64,000 bases of DNA. Origin: Monoplex corrugatus (Eukaryota; Mollusca; Gastropoda; Littorinimorpha; Ranellidae). A program made the position numbers and the translations under genes. Location: assembly GCA_030674185.1 (NCBI GenBank), contig JAPXFY010000030.1, positions 42,337,795-42,401,794 of the forward strand, written 5' to 3'. The notes below the pieces were generated by a model. The model did not search any database. It saw nothing but the letters and a program-made list of their open reading frames with translations, and was not told where the DNA came from. This document shows, piece after piece, positions 1 to 12,312 of this stretch (its first letter is position 1; each line of letters starts with the position of its first letter).

Positions 1-129
1 GACTTGTGACGTCGATTGTGGCTCCTACCGCCGATCCCGGTGAAGAAGAGAGGTGAGGTGAGGGGGATGGGGGTGAAGTCAGCATGTGTGTATGCGCACG
101 CAGAACGTCAAATATGCACGTTAAAGATC
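1..129. other. Unassigned flank with a possible SINE-C scrap
   Basis: No gene is visible. Around 110-140 the sequence resembles the middle of the SINE-C repeat seen at 38.75 kb (a 'gcacgttaaagatc' block followed by 'catggca'). It may therefore be a SINE remnant into which the neighbouring LINE fragment inserted. This is weak, short similarity. Confidence 0.3.
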
Positions 130-480
130 TTCCATGGCATGTAAGTATCCCATTGCTTACATCATCATCATCATCATCAAGAGCCTCCCCACATGGCTTT
201 GGCAATCATGGCCTTCCATCTGTTTCTATCCCTTGTTGCTGCTGCAAGCACCTCTTCCACCCTCTCTTCCTCAGCCATCCTGCAAGTCCGTCCAATATTT
301 TTCCCTGGGTCTACCTGGTGCTCTCTTTCCCTCCGGCTTTCCTGTTGTGACTAGGTGCTCCAATTCCCCTTTCCTCATAAAATGGCCTATAAATGTTGCC
401 TGTCATTTCCTAATCTTCCTTATGAATGATATTCTTGTGTCTGCCTCAATTGCTCACAGAGACATGAAATCACCCAGCAT
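130..480 (-). mobile_element. RTE-like LINE, 3' end fragment
   Basis: The minus strand encodes a degraded piece of the C-terminal region of a non-LTR reverse transcriptase. The same region is readable in better copies at 13.2, 28.2, 43.1 and 58.1 kb. The plus strand begins with a (CAT)n run at 160-178, which on the minus strand is an (ATG)n tail directly after the coding region. A short microsatellite tail instead of poly-A is typical of RTE-clade LINEs, hence the tentative clade. The reading frame is broken, the 5' part is missing, and no target-site duplication was found. Confidence 0.7.
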
Positions 481-682
481 GCACGTCCACCAAAGACGGT
501 GTACGCAAACTGTGTAGCAACACACTACCTGTGCAGTGTCAGTGGACAAATCAACTCTCATACACGTACACAAGAATCATCGGAACACTTAATGTTTTTA
601 AAGGTAGATTGTTTCACAGATGTCAGTCTGGGACAGGTGTGTGAGTCTGCCTGTTTGTCTGTGTTCATCAAATTCCATCTGT

Positions 683-1110
683 GTCACCAGTCGTCGTGGT
701 GTAGTGGTAAGCGCAACGGACTGCAGACTGGAAGGTTGTGGGTTCGAATCCCCATCAGTCCATTCAAAAGTCATCGTGGGATTTTTCGGCTCCAACCAGC
801 TCCTACCCAGAGTTGGCCGTGCTATGGGCTCATTGGAAAGACTGGAACCACACAGCCGAGTCTCATGCATTTCACGGATGCGTCATTGAGGGTGTAGCTC
901 AAATCTTCTAACAAGCACCGCAGGTGTCTGTATCTCTCGGGCCTGGTTGATGCCAGGATATATCATGATAGTAAGCGTAGAATACAGCCCTGTCACGCAG
1001 TATCTATCCCAGATGGAACTGCATAGCATCATGATTATCATCCTCATCGACATCATCATCATCGCATTATAAAAACATTCCAGCTTCTGCGGTCATTATG
1101 GTGGCGTACA
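683..1110 (+). mobile_element. tRNA-derived SINE (family A)
   Basis: The head is tRNA-like, with a good RNA polymerase III box A (TGGTGTAGTGG, 697-707) and a perfect box B (GGTTCGAATCC, 741-751). A unique body follows that is shared with copies at 44.99-45.25 kb and 54.25-54.76 kb; the last is on the opposite strand and has a perfect target-site duplication. The tail here runs through a CATCATCAT stretch and then 'ggtcattatggtggcg', which matches the 54-kb copy. Transcription would be by Pol III, and mobilisation would need a partner LINE in trans. It is not a functional tRNA because it has no proper acceptor pairing. Confidence 0.85.
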
Positions 1111-1502
1111 TGTTTCCGGCAAAGGCTCAGCACTTCTGCCAAGTTGAGTGGCATGTCTCTTAGCACGAACATGACTCTCTGACCGTTATGTCTCTCTGTG
1201 TGTCTGTATTGTGTCTCCCTTTTTTATTTATAGAGAGCAGATCAGAACACACTTGGGCTCTGACCTCACTTGTCTTAAGATGACCTTCGAGAATGTTCTT
1301 CCACTTGAGAATGCATGAAGGAGGGGTTGACGTGGACAAGCACGGGCCAGAACCTGTCCACTGAGACAATGGACCGCTCTCTTTCACTGGGGGGATCCTC
1401 GAAAACATCCCAGCAGAACTGTATGTACACCTGGTTCTATTGTTTAATTGTCTCGTTTACAGTTTAACATAACATAAGTGTGATTAGTTGTGCTGCTAGA
1501 TG
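1111..1502. other. No gene recognised
   Basis: This is ordinary mixed sequence with no coding pattern that I recognise on either strand and no repeat shared with the rest of the window. Confidence 0.5.
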
Positions 1503-1740
1503 TTGGTTAATCCTAAGCCATCAGCCAAGAGGCTAATTTGTCTGGCTTGCCAGACACTGTCCACTTCATGTTTCAGACTGATGTACAGGTATGGGCCTGT
1601 TTCTACCTGAGGGGTTCTACATTGGTTAATCCTAAGCTTTCAGTTGAGAGGATAGTTTGTCTGCCTTGCCAGGCATTGTCAACATCTTGTCTCAGACTGA
1701 AGACAATGAAGTACAGGTATGGCCTGTTTCTACCCGTGAT
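1503..1740 (+). repeat. Two tandem copies of a ~119-bp unit
   Basis: 'ttggttaatcctaagc' recurs 119-120 bp apart (about 1504 and 1623), and both units continue through 'cagactga' and 'tacaggtatgg' to 'cctgtttctacc'. The first unit has a near-perfect palindrome at 1539-1556 (TGTCTGGC-TT-GCCAGACA). The second unit keeps it only in part. Confidence 0.8.
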
Positions 1741-2110
1741 TTGTCTGTTATATAACCACATTGTCTTAGCTGTTTCCGGACGAATCTTTCGCAAATTTGG
1801 GTCAAAGATATAGATCGTTGAAAAGTCGAAAATAAAGAATTTGGAAGCTGACGATCAAAGACCAAAGTTGTAGAGAAAAAAAAGATTCTTGCATTGTCAG
1901 CACTTTATGAAGAAGGTGGACGACAGCAGATTCTCGGGCATTTCTGACAATATTTCCATTCTGTTTGTATGTTGTCACACCTTGTCTGTACTTCATGCTA
2001 AGCTTTATTTCTCATGCCTCGTCAAGGTCACAGTGACCATGGAATGTACAAAACATGGATTGTCAGTCGTCGTTTTAGTGTAAAAGGGAATTTATTAGAA
2101 TGGCTTGTTC
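1741..2110. other. No gene recognised
   Basis: AT-rich mixed sequence. Short open frames exist on both strands but none resembles a known domain. Confidence 0.5.
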
Positions 2111-2145
2111 ATGTTCTTGGTGTGTATGTATGTATGTATATGTGT

Positions 2146-2192
<47 letters not shown>

Positions 2193-2219
2193 AGTGAGTG
2201 TGTGTGTGTATGTGTGTGT

Positions 2220-2295
<76 letters not shown>

Positions 2296-2297
2296 CG
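2111..2297 (+). repeat. (TG)n microsatellite
   Basis: An almost uninterrupted TG dinucleotide run with a few TATG and GAGTGAG interruptions. The poly-Cys/Val and poly-His/Thr open frames over it are artefacts of the repeat. Confidence 0.97.
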
Positions 2298-2479
2298 TGT
2301 GTGTGTGATTTCTATTTTCTTGTTGAAATGTAAATGAACTATGAGTATAGGCGGTAAAGACAAAATTCAAGTGTTCTGTAAGGATTGAGTGTTAAATGGA
2401 ATGACCTCATTGTCCACATTTGACATTAAACTTCGATCACTTGTTTCAAGTTTGCCCTGAAGCACTAAGCGCGAGCGTG

Positions 2480-2498
2480 TTCGTGTGTGTGTGTGTGT

Positions 2499-2566
<68 letters not shown>

Positions 2567-2606
2567 GTGTGTGTGTGTGTGTGGTGTGTGTGTGTTTGGT
2601 TTTGTG

Positions 2607-2641
<35 letters not shown>

Positions 2642-2724
2642 GTGTTTGTTTGTGTATGTGTGTTTGTGTGTGTGTCTGTGTTTGTGTGTGTGTGTGTTCG
2701 TGTGTTTGTGTGTGTATGTGTGTA
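2480..2724 (+). repeat. (TG)n microsatellite, imperfect
   Basis: A second TG tract with TTTG interruptions, ending in 'tgtgtagagagg' before the tetranucleotide array. Confidence 0.97.
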
Positions 2725-2734
2725 GAGAGGTAGA

Positions 2735-2892
2735 GATGGCTAGCTAGATGGATACATGGATAGATAGCTAGATAGCTAGACAGATAGATAGATAAATAGA
2801 TAGGTAAATACATAGATAGATAGATAGATAGATAGATAGACAGATAGATAGATAGATAGATAGATAGACAGATAGATAGATAGATAGATGGG

Positions 2893-2925
<33 letters not shown>

Positions 2926-2926
2926 C

Positions 2927-2978
<52 letters not shown>

Positions 2979-3046
2979 GATAGACAGAGAGATAGAGAGA
3001 TAGATGGAGAGGGAGAGAGAGAAAGAGAGAGAGAGAATGAGTGAGT
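2735..3046 (+). repeat. (GATA)n / (GACA)n tetranucleotide array grading into (GA)n
   Basis: GATA repeats are interspersed with GACA, TAAATAGA and GATGGGTA variants, then a GAGA-rich tail at about 2990-3046. The clustering of TG, GATA and GA arrays in one kilobase is typical of simple-sequence islands. Confidence 0.97.
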
Positions 3047-3339
3047 GAGAATGAGAGTGTGTGTGCGCGCGCGAGCATGCGTCTATGTTGATTGGGTGTA
3101 CTGTTGTCCATGTATGCATGACTGTGCGAGAGTGTCTTTGAATAATTATGTGTGATTTTTATACTATAACAACCATTTTATGCATATCATCGAAATCGAC
3201 AAATTGGGATAGGCGCTTGCATGCAAGAACAGCAACAAACTTTTCAAATAATTCAGGTATTTAAACTTTTATATAAAGACTTGCACAGGTATGCAAACAA
3301 GATACACCACCACAAAACATTCTGCAAGAATTACACACA

Positions 3340-6300
3340 CATGGCAAGGGGTAGATTAGGTATGTCAGTGTTATCACAGCAGGTTACACAGGGTAGATTA
3401 GGTATGTCTGTGTTATCACAGCAGGTTACACAGGGTAGATTAGGTATGTCTGTGTTATCACAGCAGGTTACACAGGGTAGATTAGGTATGTCTGTGTTAT
3501 CACAGCAGGTTACACAGGGTAGATTAGGTATGTCTGTGTTATCACAGCAGGTTGCACAGGGTAGATTAGGTATGTCAGTGTTATCACAGCAGGTTACACA
3601 GGGTAGATTAGGTATGTCTGTGTTATCACAGCAGGTTACACAGGGTAGATCAGGTATGTCTGTGTTATCACAGCAGGTTACACAGGGTAGATTAGGTATG
3701 TCTGTGTTATCACAGCAGGTACCACAGGGTAGATTAGGTATGTCAGTGTTATCACAGCAGGTACCACAGGGTAGATTAGGTATGTCAGTGTTATCACAGC
3801 AGGTACCACAGGGTAGATTAGGTATGTCTGTGTTATCACAGCAGGTTGCACAGGGTAGATCAGGTATGTCTGTGTTATCACAGCAGGTTCCACAGGGTAG
3901 ATTAGGTATGTCTGTGTTATCACAGCAGGTTCCACAGGGTAGATTAGGTATGTCTGTGTTATCACAGCAGGTACCACAGGGTAGATTAGGTATGTCAGTG
4001 TTATCACAGCAGGTACCACAGGGTAGATTAGGTATGTCAGTGTTATCACAGCAGGTACCACAGGGTAGATTAGGTATGTCAGTGTTATCACAGCAGGTAC
4101 CACAGGGTAGATTAGGTATGTCTGTGTTATCACAGCAGGTTGCACAGGGTAGATCAGGTATGTCTGTGTTATCACAGCAGGTTACACAGGGTAGATTAGG
4201 TATGTCTGTGTTATCACAGCAGGTTGCACAGGGTAGATCAGGTATGTCTGTGTTATCACAGCAGGTTGCACAGGGTAGATCAGGTATGTCAGTGTTATCA
4301 CAGCAGGTTGCACAGGGTAGATTAGGTATGTCTGTGTTATCACAGCAGGTTGCACAGGGTAGATTAGGTATGTCTGTGTTACAACACAGCAGGTTCCACA
4401 GGATAGATTAGGTATGTCAGTGTTAACATAGCAGGTTCCACAGGGTAGATCAGTATGTCAGTGTTATCACAGCAGGTTGCACAGGGTAGATTAGGTATGT
4501 CTGTGTTATCACAGCAGGTTGCACAGGGTAGATCAGGTATGTCTGTGTTATCACAGCAGGTTACACAGGGTAGATTAGGTATGTCTGTGTTATCATAGCA
4601 GGTACCACAGGGTAGATCAGGTATGTCTGTGTTATCACAGCAGGTACCACAGGGTAGATCAGGTATGTCTGTGTTATCACAGCAGGTACCACAGAGTAGA
4701 TTAGGTATGTCTGTGTTATCACAGCAGGTACCACAGGTAGATTAGGTATGTCTGTGTTATCACAGCAGGTTGCACAGGGTAGATCAGGTATGTCTGTGTT
4801 ATCATAGCAGGTTCCACAGGGTAGATCAGGTATGTCTGTGTTATAACAGCAGGTTGCACAGGGTAGATCAGGTATGTCTGTGTTATCACAGTAGGTTGCA
4901 CAGGGTAGAATCAGGTATGTCTGTGTTATCACAGCAGGTTGCACAGGGTAGATTAGGTATGTCAGTGTTATCATAGCAGGTACCACAGGGTAGATCAGGT
5001 ATGTCTGTGTTATCAAAGCAGGTTACACAGGGTAGATTAGGTATGTCTGTGTTATCACAGCAGGTTACACAGGTAGATTAGATATGTCTGTGTTATCACA
5101 GCAGGTTGCACAGGGTAGATCAGGTATGTCTGTGTTATCACAGCAGTTCCACAGGGTAGATTAGGTATGTCAGTGTTATCATAGCAGGTTCCACAGGGTA
5201 GATTAGGTATGTCTGTGTTATCACAGCAGGTTCCACAGGGTAGATTAGGTATGTCAGTGTTATCATAGCAGGTTCCACAGGGTAGATTAGGTATGTCTGT
5301 GTTATCACAGCAGGTTCCACAGGGTAGATTAGGTATGTCAGTGTTATCATAGCAGGTTGCACAGGGTAGATCAGGTATGTCTGTGTTATCACAGCAGGTT
5401 ACACAGGGTAGATTTGGTATGTCTGTTATCATAGCAGGTTCCACAGGGTAGATTAGGTATGTCTGTGTTATCACAGCAGGTTCCACAGGGTAGATTAGGT
5501 ATGTCAGTGTTACAACACAGCAGGTTCCACAGGGTAGATTAGGTATGTCAGTGTTATCACAGCAGGTTCCACAGGGTAGATCAGGTATGTCAGTGTTATC
5601 ACAGCAGGTTCCACAGGGTAGATTAGGTATGTCTGTGTTATCATAGCACGTTGCACAGGGTAGATTAGGTATGTCTGTGTTATCACAGCAGGTTGCACAG
5701 GGTAGATCAGGTATGTCAGTGTTATCACAGCAGGTACCACAGGGTAGATCAGGTATGTCTGTGTTATCACAGCAGGTTGCACAGGGTAGATTCAGGTATG
5801 TCTGTGTTATCACAGTAGGTTGCACAGGTAGATCAGGTATCAGTGTTATCACAGTAGGTTGCACAGGGTAGATTAGGTATGTCTGTGTTATCACAGCAGG
5901 TTACACAGGTAGATTAGGTATGTCTGTGTTATCACAGTAGGTTTGCACAGGTAGATCAGGTATGTCTGTGTTATCACAGCAGGTTGCACAGGTAGATCAG
6001 GTATGTCTGTGTTATCACAGCAGGTTGCACAGGGTAGATTAGGTATGTCTGTGTTTATCACAGCAGGTTACACAGGGTAGATTAGGTATGTCTGTGTATC
6101 ATAGCAGGTACCACAGGGTAGATCAGGTATGTCTGTGTTATCACAGCAGGTTGCACAGGGTAGATCAGGTATGTCTGTGTTATCACAGTAGGTTGCACAG
6201 GTAGATCAGGTATGTCTGTGTTATAACAGCAGGTTGCACAGGTAGATCAGGTATGTCTGTGTTATCACAGCAGGTTGTACAGGGTAGATCAGGTATGTCT

Positions 6301-9300
6301 GTGTTATCACAGCAGGTACCACAGGGTAGATCAGGTATGTCTGTGTTATCACAGCAGGTACCACAGGTAGATTAGGTATGTCAGTGTTATCACAGCAGGT
6401 ACCACAGGGTAGATTAGGTATGTCTGTGTTATCACAGCAGGTACCACAGGGTAGATTAGGTATGTCTGTGTTATAACAGCAGGTTGCACAGGGTAGATTA
6501 GGTATGTCTGTGTTATCACAGCAGGTTGCACAGGGTAGAGTAGGTATGTCTGTGTTATCACAGCACGTTGCACAGGGTAGATTAGGTATGTCTGTGTTAT
6601 CACAGCAGGTTCCACAGGGTAGATTAGGTATGTCTGTGTTATCACAGCAGGTTACACAAGGTAGATTAGGTATGTCTGTGTTATCACAGCAGGTTGCACA
6701 GGGTAGATTAGGTATGTCTGGTGTTATCACATCAGGTACCACAGGGTAGATTAGGTATGTCTGTGTTATCACAGCAGGTTACACAAGGTAGATTAGGTAT
6801 GTCTGTGTTATCACAGCAGGTTACACAAGGTAGATTAGGTATGTCTGTGTTATCACAGCAGGTTACACAGGGTAGATTAGGTATGTCTGTGTTATCATAG
6901 CAGGCTGCACAGGGTAGATTAGGTATGTCAGTGTTATCACAGCAGGTTACACAGGGTAGATTAGGTATGTCTGGTTATCATAGCAGGTTACAAAGGGTAG
7001 ATTAGGTATGTCTGTGTTATCATAGCAGGTACCACAGGGTAGATTAGGTATGTCTGGTTATCACAGCAGGTTACACAGGGTAGATCAGGTATGTCTGTGT
7101 TATCATAGCAGGTTGCACAGGTAGATTAGGTATGTCTGTGTACACAGTAGGTACCACAGGGTAGATCAGGTATGTCTGTGTTATCACAGCAGGTTACACA
7201 GGTAGATCAGGTATGTCTGTGTTATCACAGCAGTTACACAGGGTAGATTAGTATGTCTGTGTTATCACAGCAGTTGCACAGGGTAGATTAGGTATGTCTG
7301 TGTTATCACAGCAGGTTACACAGGTAGATTAATATGTCTGTGTTATCACAGCAGTTGCACAGGTAGATCAGGTATGTCTGTGTTATCACAGCAGTTCCAC
7401 AGGGTAGATTAGGTATGTCAGTGTTATCAATGCAGGTTCACAGGTAGATTAGGTATGTCTGTGTTATCACAGCAGGTTCCACAGGTAATTAGTATTCATG
7501 TTATCATAGCAGGTTCCACGGTAGATTAGGTTGTCTGTGTTATCACAGCAGTTCCACAGGGAATGGTGTCAGTGTATCATGCAGGTTGCACGGTAGATCG
7601 GTATTCTGTGTTCACAGCGTACACAGGGTAGATTTGGTATGTCTGTTATATAGCAGGTTCCACAGGTAGATTAGGTATGTCTGTGTTATCACAGCAGGTT
7701 CCACAGGTAGATTAGGTATGTCAGTGTTACAACACAGCAGGTTCCACAGGGTAGATTAGGTATGTCAGTGTTATCACAGCAGGTTCCACAGGGTAGATCA
7801 GGTATGTCAGTGTTATCACAGCAGGTTCCACAGGTAGATTAGGTATGTCTGTGTTATCAAGCAGTTGCACAGGGTAGATTAGGTATGTCTGTGTTATCAC
7901 AGCAGGTTGCACAGGGTAGATCAGGTATGTCAGTGTTATCACAGCAGGACCACAGGGTAGATCAGGTATGTCTGTGTTATCACAGCAGGTTGCACAGGGT
8001 AGATCAGGTATGTCTGTGTTATCACAGTAGGTTGCACAGGTAGATCAGGTATGTCTGTGTTATCACAGTAGGTTGCACAGGGTAGATTAGGTATGTCTGT
8101 GTTATCACAGCAGGTTACACAGGGTAGATTAGGTATGTCTGTGTTATCACAGAGGTTGCACAGGTAGATCAGGTATGTCTGTGTTATCACAGCAGGTTGC
8201 ACAGGTAGATCAGGTATGTCTGTGTTATCACAGCAGGTTGCACAGGGTAGATTAGGTATGTCTGTGTTATCACAGCAGGTTACACAGGGTAGATTAGGTA
8301 TGTCTGTGTTATCAACGGGTACCACAGGGTAGATCAGGTATGTCTGTGTTATCACAGCAGGTTGCACAGGGTAGATCAGGTATGTCTGTGTTATCACAGT
8401 AGGTTGCACAGGTAGATCAGGTATGTCTGTGTTATAACAGCAGGTTGCACAGGTAGATCAGGTATGTCTGTGTTATCACAGCAGGTTGCACAGGGTAGAT
8501 CAGGTATGTCTGTGTTATCACAGCAGGTACCACAGGGTAGATCAGGTATGTCTGTGTTATCACAGCAGGTACCACAGGGTAGATTAGGTATGTCAGTGTT
8601 ATCACAGCAGGTACCACAGGTAGATTAGGTATGTCTGTGTTATCACAGCAGGTACCACAGGTAGATTAGGTATGTCTGTGTTATAACAGCAGGTTGCACA
8701 GGGTAGATTAGGTATGTCTGTGTTATCACAGCAGGTTGCACAGGGTAGAGTAGGTATGTCTGTGTTATCACAGCAGGTTGCACAGGGTAGATTAGGTATG
8801 TCTGTGTTATCACAGCAGGTACCACAGGGTAGATTAGGTATGTCTGTGTTATCACAGCAGGTTACACAGGGTAGATTAGGTATGTCTGTGTTATCACAGC
8901 AGGTTACACAGGGTAGATTAGGTATGTCTGTGTTATCACAGCAGGTTCCACAGGGTAGATTAGGTATGTCTGTGTTATCACAGCAGGCTGCACAGGGTAT
9001 GTCTGTGTTATCACAGCAGGTTACACAAGGTAGATTAGGTATGTCTGTGTTATAACAGCAGGTTACACAAGGTAGATTAGGTATGTCTGTGTTATCACAG
9101 CAGGTTACACAAGGTAGATTAGGTATGTCTGTGTTATAACAGCAGGTTACACAAGGTAGATTAGGTATGTCTGTGTTATCACAGCAGGTTGCACAGGGTA
9201 GATTAGGTATGTCTGTGTTATCACATCAGGTACCACAGGGTAGATTAGGTATGTCTGTGTTATCACAGCAGGTTACACAAGGTAGATTAGGTATGTCTGT

Positions 9301-10025
9301 GTTATCACAGCAGGTTACACAAGGTAGATTAGGTATGTCTGTGTTATCACAGCAGGTTACACAGGGTAGATTAGGTATGTCTGTGTTATCATAGCAGGCT
9401 GCACAGGGTAGATTAGGTATGTCAGTGTTATCACAGCAGGTTACACAGGGTAGATTAGGTATGTCTGTGTTATCATAGCAGGTTACAAAGGGTAGATTAG
9501 GTATGTCTGTGTTATCATAGCAGGTACCACAGGGTAGATTAGGTATGTCTGTGTTATCACAGCAGGTTACACAGGGTAGATCAGGTATGTCTGTGTTATC
9601 ATAGCAGGTTGCACAGGGTAGATTAGGTATGTCTGTGTTATCACAGTAGGTACCACAGGGTAGATCAGGTATGTCTGTGTTATCACAGCAGGTTACACAG
9701 GGTAGATCAGGTATGTCTGTGTTATCACAGCAGGTTACACAGGGTAGATTAGGTATGTCTGTGTTATCACAGCAGGTTGCACAGGGTAGATTAGGTATGT
9801 CTGTGTTATCACAGCAGGTTACACAGGGTAGGTCAGGTATGTCTGTGTTATCATAGCACGTTGCACAGGGTAGATCAGGTATGTCTGTGTTATCACAGCA
9901 GGTTGCACAGGGTAGATCAGGTATGTCTGTGTTATCACAGCAGGTTACACAGGGTAGGTCAGGTATGTCTGTGTTATCATAGCACGTTGCACAGGGTAGA
10001 TCAGGTATGTCTGTTATCAAGTTTA
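3340..10025 (+). repeat. 42-bp minisatellite array (S1), about 160 units
   Basis: The unit is 42 bp. Spacing was measured between successive 'ggtatgtc' starts, for example 3361 and 3403. It consists of 'ggtagattaggtatgtc', then 'tgtgttatcacagcagg', then a variable 'ttacacag', 'ttgcacag' or 'taccacag'. Because 42 is 14 codons, frames stay open for long stretches on both strands. One example is a 396-codon frame from 3221, which is a by-product of the repeat and not a gene. Each unit holds the inverted repeat CTGTG-TTAT-CACAG. Single-base losses (gggtag to ggtag) are frequent from 4.9 to 8.7 kb, and 7.2-7.7 kb is very ragged. Variant order repeats with an offset of about 2.2-2.5 kb (see findings). 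Confidence 0.98.
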
Positions 10026-10146
10026 CAAGTGTTACCAGGAATATGGAGAGGGATGGTGCATAGTACAGAATATCAACACAAATTACATTTAACCACAATA
10101 CATGCAATAGAACATTTTATCACGGCTGTAGTTATTATGACTGCGT

Positions 10147-10167
10147 GAATACACACACACACACACA

Positions 10168-10219
<52 letters not shown>

Positions 10220-10312
10220 TAGACACACACATACACATACACACACACACATACACACACACATACACACACACGCACACGCACACGCACACGCACACGC
10301 ACGCACACTCGT
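10147..10312 (+). repeat. (CA)n microsatellite
   Basis: A CA dinucleotide run with CATACA and CGCACA interruptions, immediately downstream of the end of the 42-bp array. Confidence 0.97.
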
Positions 10313-10344
10313 TCACACAACACACACATAGTTCTTTTCATTAT

Positions 10345-10795
10345 AATGATATGGTTGATAGGGCTGCCAAATGGGGGGCAAAGAGCTCACCGGATTCAAA
10401 TAATGTACATCTTTCTCTCTCATTGCATGCGTGTTATACCTTAGTGGACACCTACGTATGGAAACAGTTTCAAGATAAACAGAAAAAGTATAAAAAATGT
10501 TACATGAACTTTGAAATTAGAAAAATCACCTAAGCCGTTTCCTGCCGGCAGAATTATACAATCCCTTATGTATCGGTGGAAACTTGATGCATTCAAAACA
10601 AAATACACCAGGAATATAGTGTGTTTGTGTGGAAAGAAGATAACGCATAGTCATATACTTTCATGTGTTCGGGTAACACAACATACACCTACACTCTCTA
10701 CAAAGACAATTTCTGACATATTTGCCTCACCATCATTAATATATGAATTTTTTGTTGGCCTGTCAAAAAGTCCTATAGCGAATTACCTTTAACAT
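10345..10795 (+). mobile_element. LINE relic: RNase H and C-terminal zinc-knuckle part
   Basis: Two overlapping frames carry pieces typical of the distal part of I/Jockey-type LINE ORF2. 'VDRAAKWGAK' (about 10352-10380) resembles the end of a LINE RNase H domain. 'RIIQSLMYRWKLDAFKTKY' is followed by 'CLCGKKITHSHILSC', which has the CxCG...H...C spacing of the C-terminal zinc motif. The frame changes near 10511-10533, so the copy is dead. The reverse transcriptase part is absent. Clade assignment is tentative. Confidence 0.6.
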
Positions 10796-10799
10796 GTTA

Positions 10800-11110
10800 T
10801 TTCACTTGTTTACCATTGTGGTTAGTCAATTCTTCGTTTTTACTTTTATTCATTTATTCTAGATGTTTACTAATTTTGTTTATTAGTTAGTTTGTTTGTT
10901 TAAATCTTTAATTGTGATAACATTATTTGTTAGCTTTACCTTCCCCTCCTCGAAATTGTTTTCTGGATCATTTTTTTTTAAAGATCAAAATTGGCAATTT
11001 TCAAATACCCTCTTCACTCCTCCTGTATCCCCCCCCCCCCTTCTCTCTCTCTTTTTTTGTTGTTGTTGTTATTGTTGTCTAAAATCACTTTAGTGAATAG
11101 ACATAAAATC
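10800..11110. other. AT-rich spacer, no gene recognised
   Basis: T-rich sequence with a short C run at about 11029-11040. Nothing coding is recognised. It may be the 3' untranslated part of the LINE relic to its left. Confidence 0.45.
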
Positions 11111-11111
11111 G

Positions 11112-11127
11112 AAGACCACCACACTCA

Positions 11128-11212
<85 letters not shown>

Positions 11213-11396
11213 ACACACATGAACACACACACGCAGTCATTCTCTCCCTCATCCACACAGATACACATATACTCAGACACAGATACAGACACAGACGCAC
11301 AGACAGCCACACACACACAGACACACACAGACACACACATACACACACGCAACACACACACACACAGACACATACCGCACGCACTCACTCTCAGCT

Positions 11397-11492
<96 letters not shown>
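11112..11492 (+). repeat. (CA)n and (TC)n microsatellite block
   Basis: CA repeats at 11125-11210, CA with CAGACA interruptions to 11375, then alternating (TC)n, (CA)n and (TC)n at 11397-11492. Confidence 0.97.
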
Positions 11493-11494
<2 letters not shown>

Positions 11495-11559
11495 ACATTA
11501 AGTAAAAATTATATCAAACACGAATATGATATTGAAACACAACCTCAACACTGCTGTTT

Positions 11560-12215
11560 TAAGGTAGCAGATATGCTTACAAAGACTGCACTTTTACTGT
11601 TTTAGGTCAGAGAGAGCACTGACTGCTTCGGGAAAGAAATTGTCAGTGAATCTGTTAGTTCTGATTCTGATACTTCCGTATCTACAACCCAAGGGAAGTA
11701 ATTCAAATAGGCCTGAAGCTGGATGAGGGTTATCCTGGCTGAAGGACATAACCTTTTTGAGCAAGTGCTAACTGTAAGTTTCGTCCAGTGATGAGAGCGC
11801 ACTCCCAATAATCCTTGAAGCTGTATTTACTATCTTATTTGGAGCTGTGGTTTAAGTTTGGATATGTTTCTATAGTAGACAATGATTAAAATGCGATCAC
11901 ACTTTGAACGACAGCCCTATAAAACTGAATTAAAACGTCTTCGTTATCACGACTGTTTGAGATGCCGATGAAAGTGCAAGCGCTGTTGGGCTTTCTTGAT
12001 ACTTATTTTTCTGTATTTTTCACCCATTTCAAGTCATCTGATGTGATCAGTCCCAGAAATGTAAACTCGCCGACAGTTTAACTTGTTTACGTTTCTTGAC
12101 AAGTGATAGAGGGATGGACTCAGTCCCTCCAAAATCTGGAATCGATACACTGAGTTCTAAATTGTTTTGACTGCACCAAGTGACAAGTTTTGTAACGGTT
12201 TGCTGTACTTTGATT
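11560..12215 (-). mobile_element. Non-LTR retrotransposon, reverse transcriptase C-terminal fragment
   Basis: The minus strand reads in order 'TKLVTWCSQNNLELSVS' (12125-12190), 'FLGLITSDDLKW' (about 12015-12055), then a 'FYRAVVQSVIAF' block (about 11900-11935) and a block corresponding to the 'SKIIG' region (about 11815-11850). This order matches the end of the palm, the thumb and the post-thumb region of CR1/Rex-type LINE reverse transcriptases. Stops and frame changes show that it is dead. The catalytic YxDD part is missing because the fragment is replaced upstream by a purine-rich microsatellite. Confidence 0.75.
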
Positions 12216-12221
12216 CCAGGA

Positions 12222-12312
12222 GAAGGAGGAAGAAGAAGAAGAGGAGGAGGAGGAGGAGGAGGAGAACGACGACCACGACAATGATGATGATGATGATGAT
12301 GATGATGATGTG
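12222..12312 (+). repeat. (GAA/GAG)n-(GAT)n purine-rich microsatellite
   Basis: AGAAGA and GAGGAG repeats pass into (GAT)n at 12281-12312. It abuts the truncated LINE fragment on its left. Confidence 0.95.

Noticed and set aside
691..765. A working tRNA gene at the SINE-A head
   Set aside because: The body is shared with two other copies and no complete cloverleaf can be drawn.
3221..4411. 396-codon open frame with 14-residue repeats
   Set aside because: It lies wholly in the 42-bp minisatellite apart from about 40 leading residues. The opposite strand is equally open and there is no start or splice context, so it is not called as a gene.
3340..10025. CRISPR-like regular repeat pattern (also at 15, 18, 30, 56 and 60 kb)
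   Set aside because: Units are contiguous with no unique spacers of constant length, the host is eukaryotic, and no cas genes are present. These are minisatellites.
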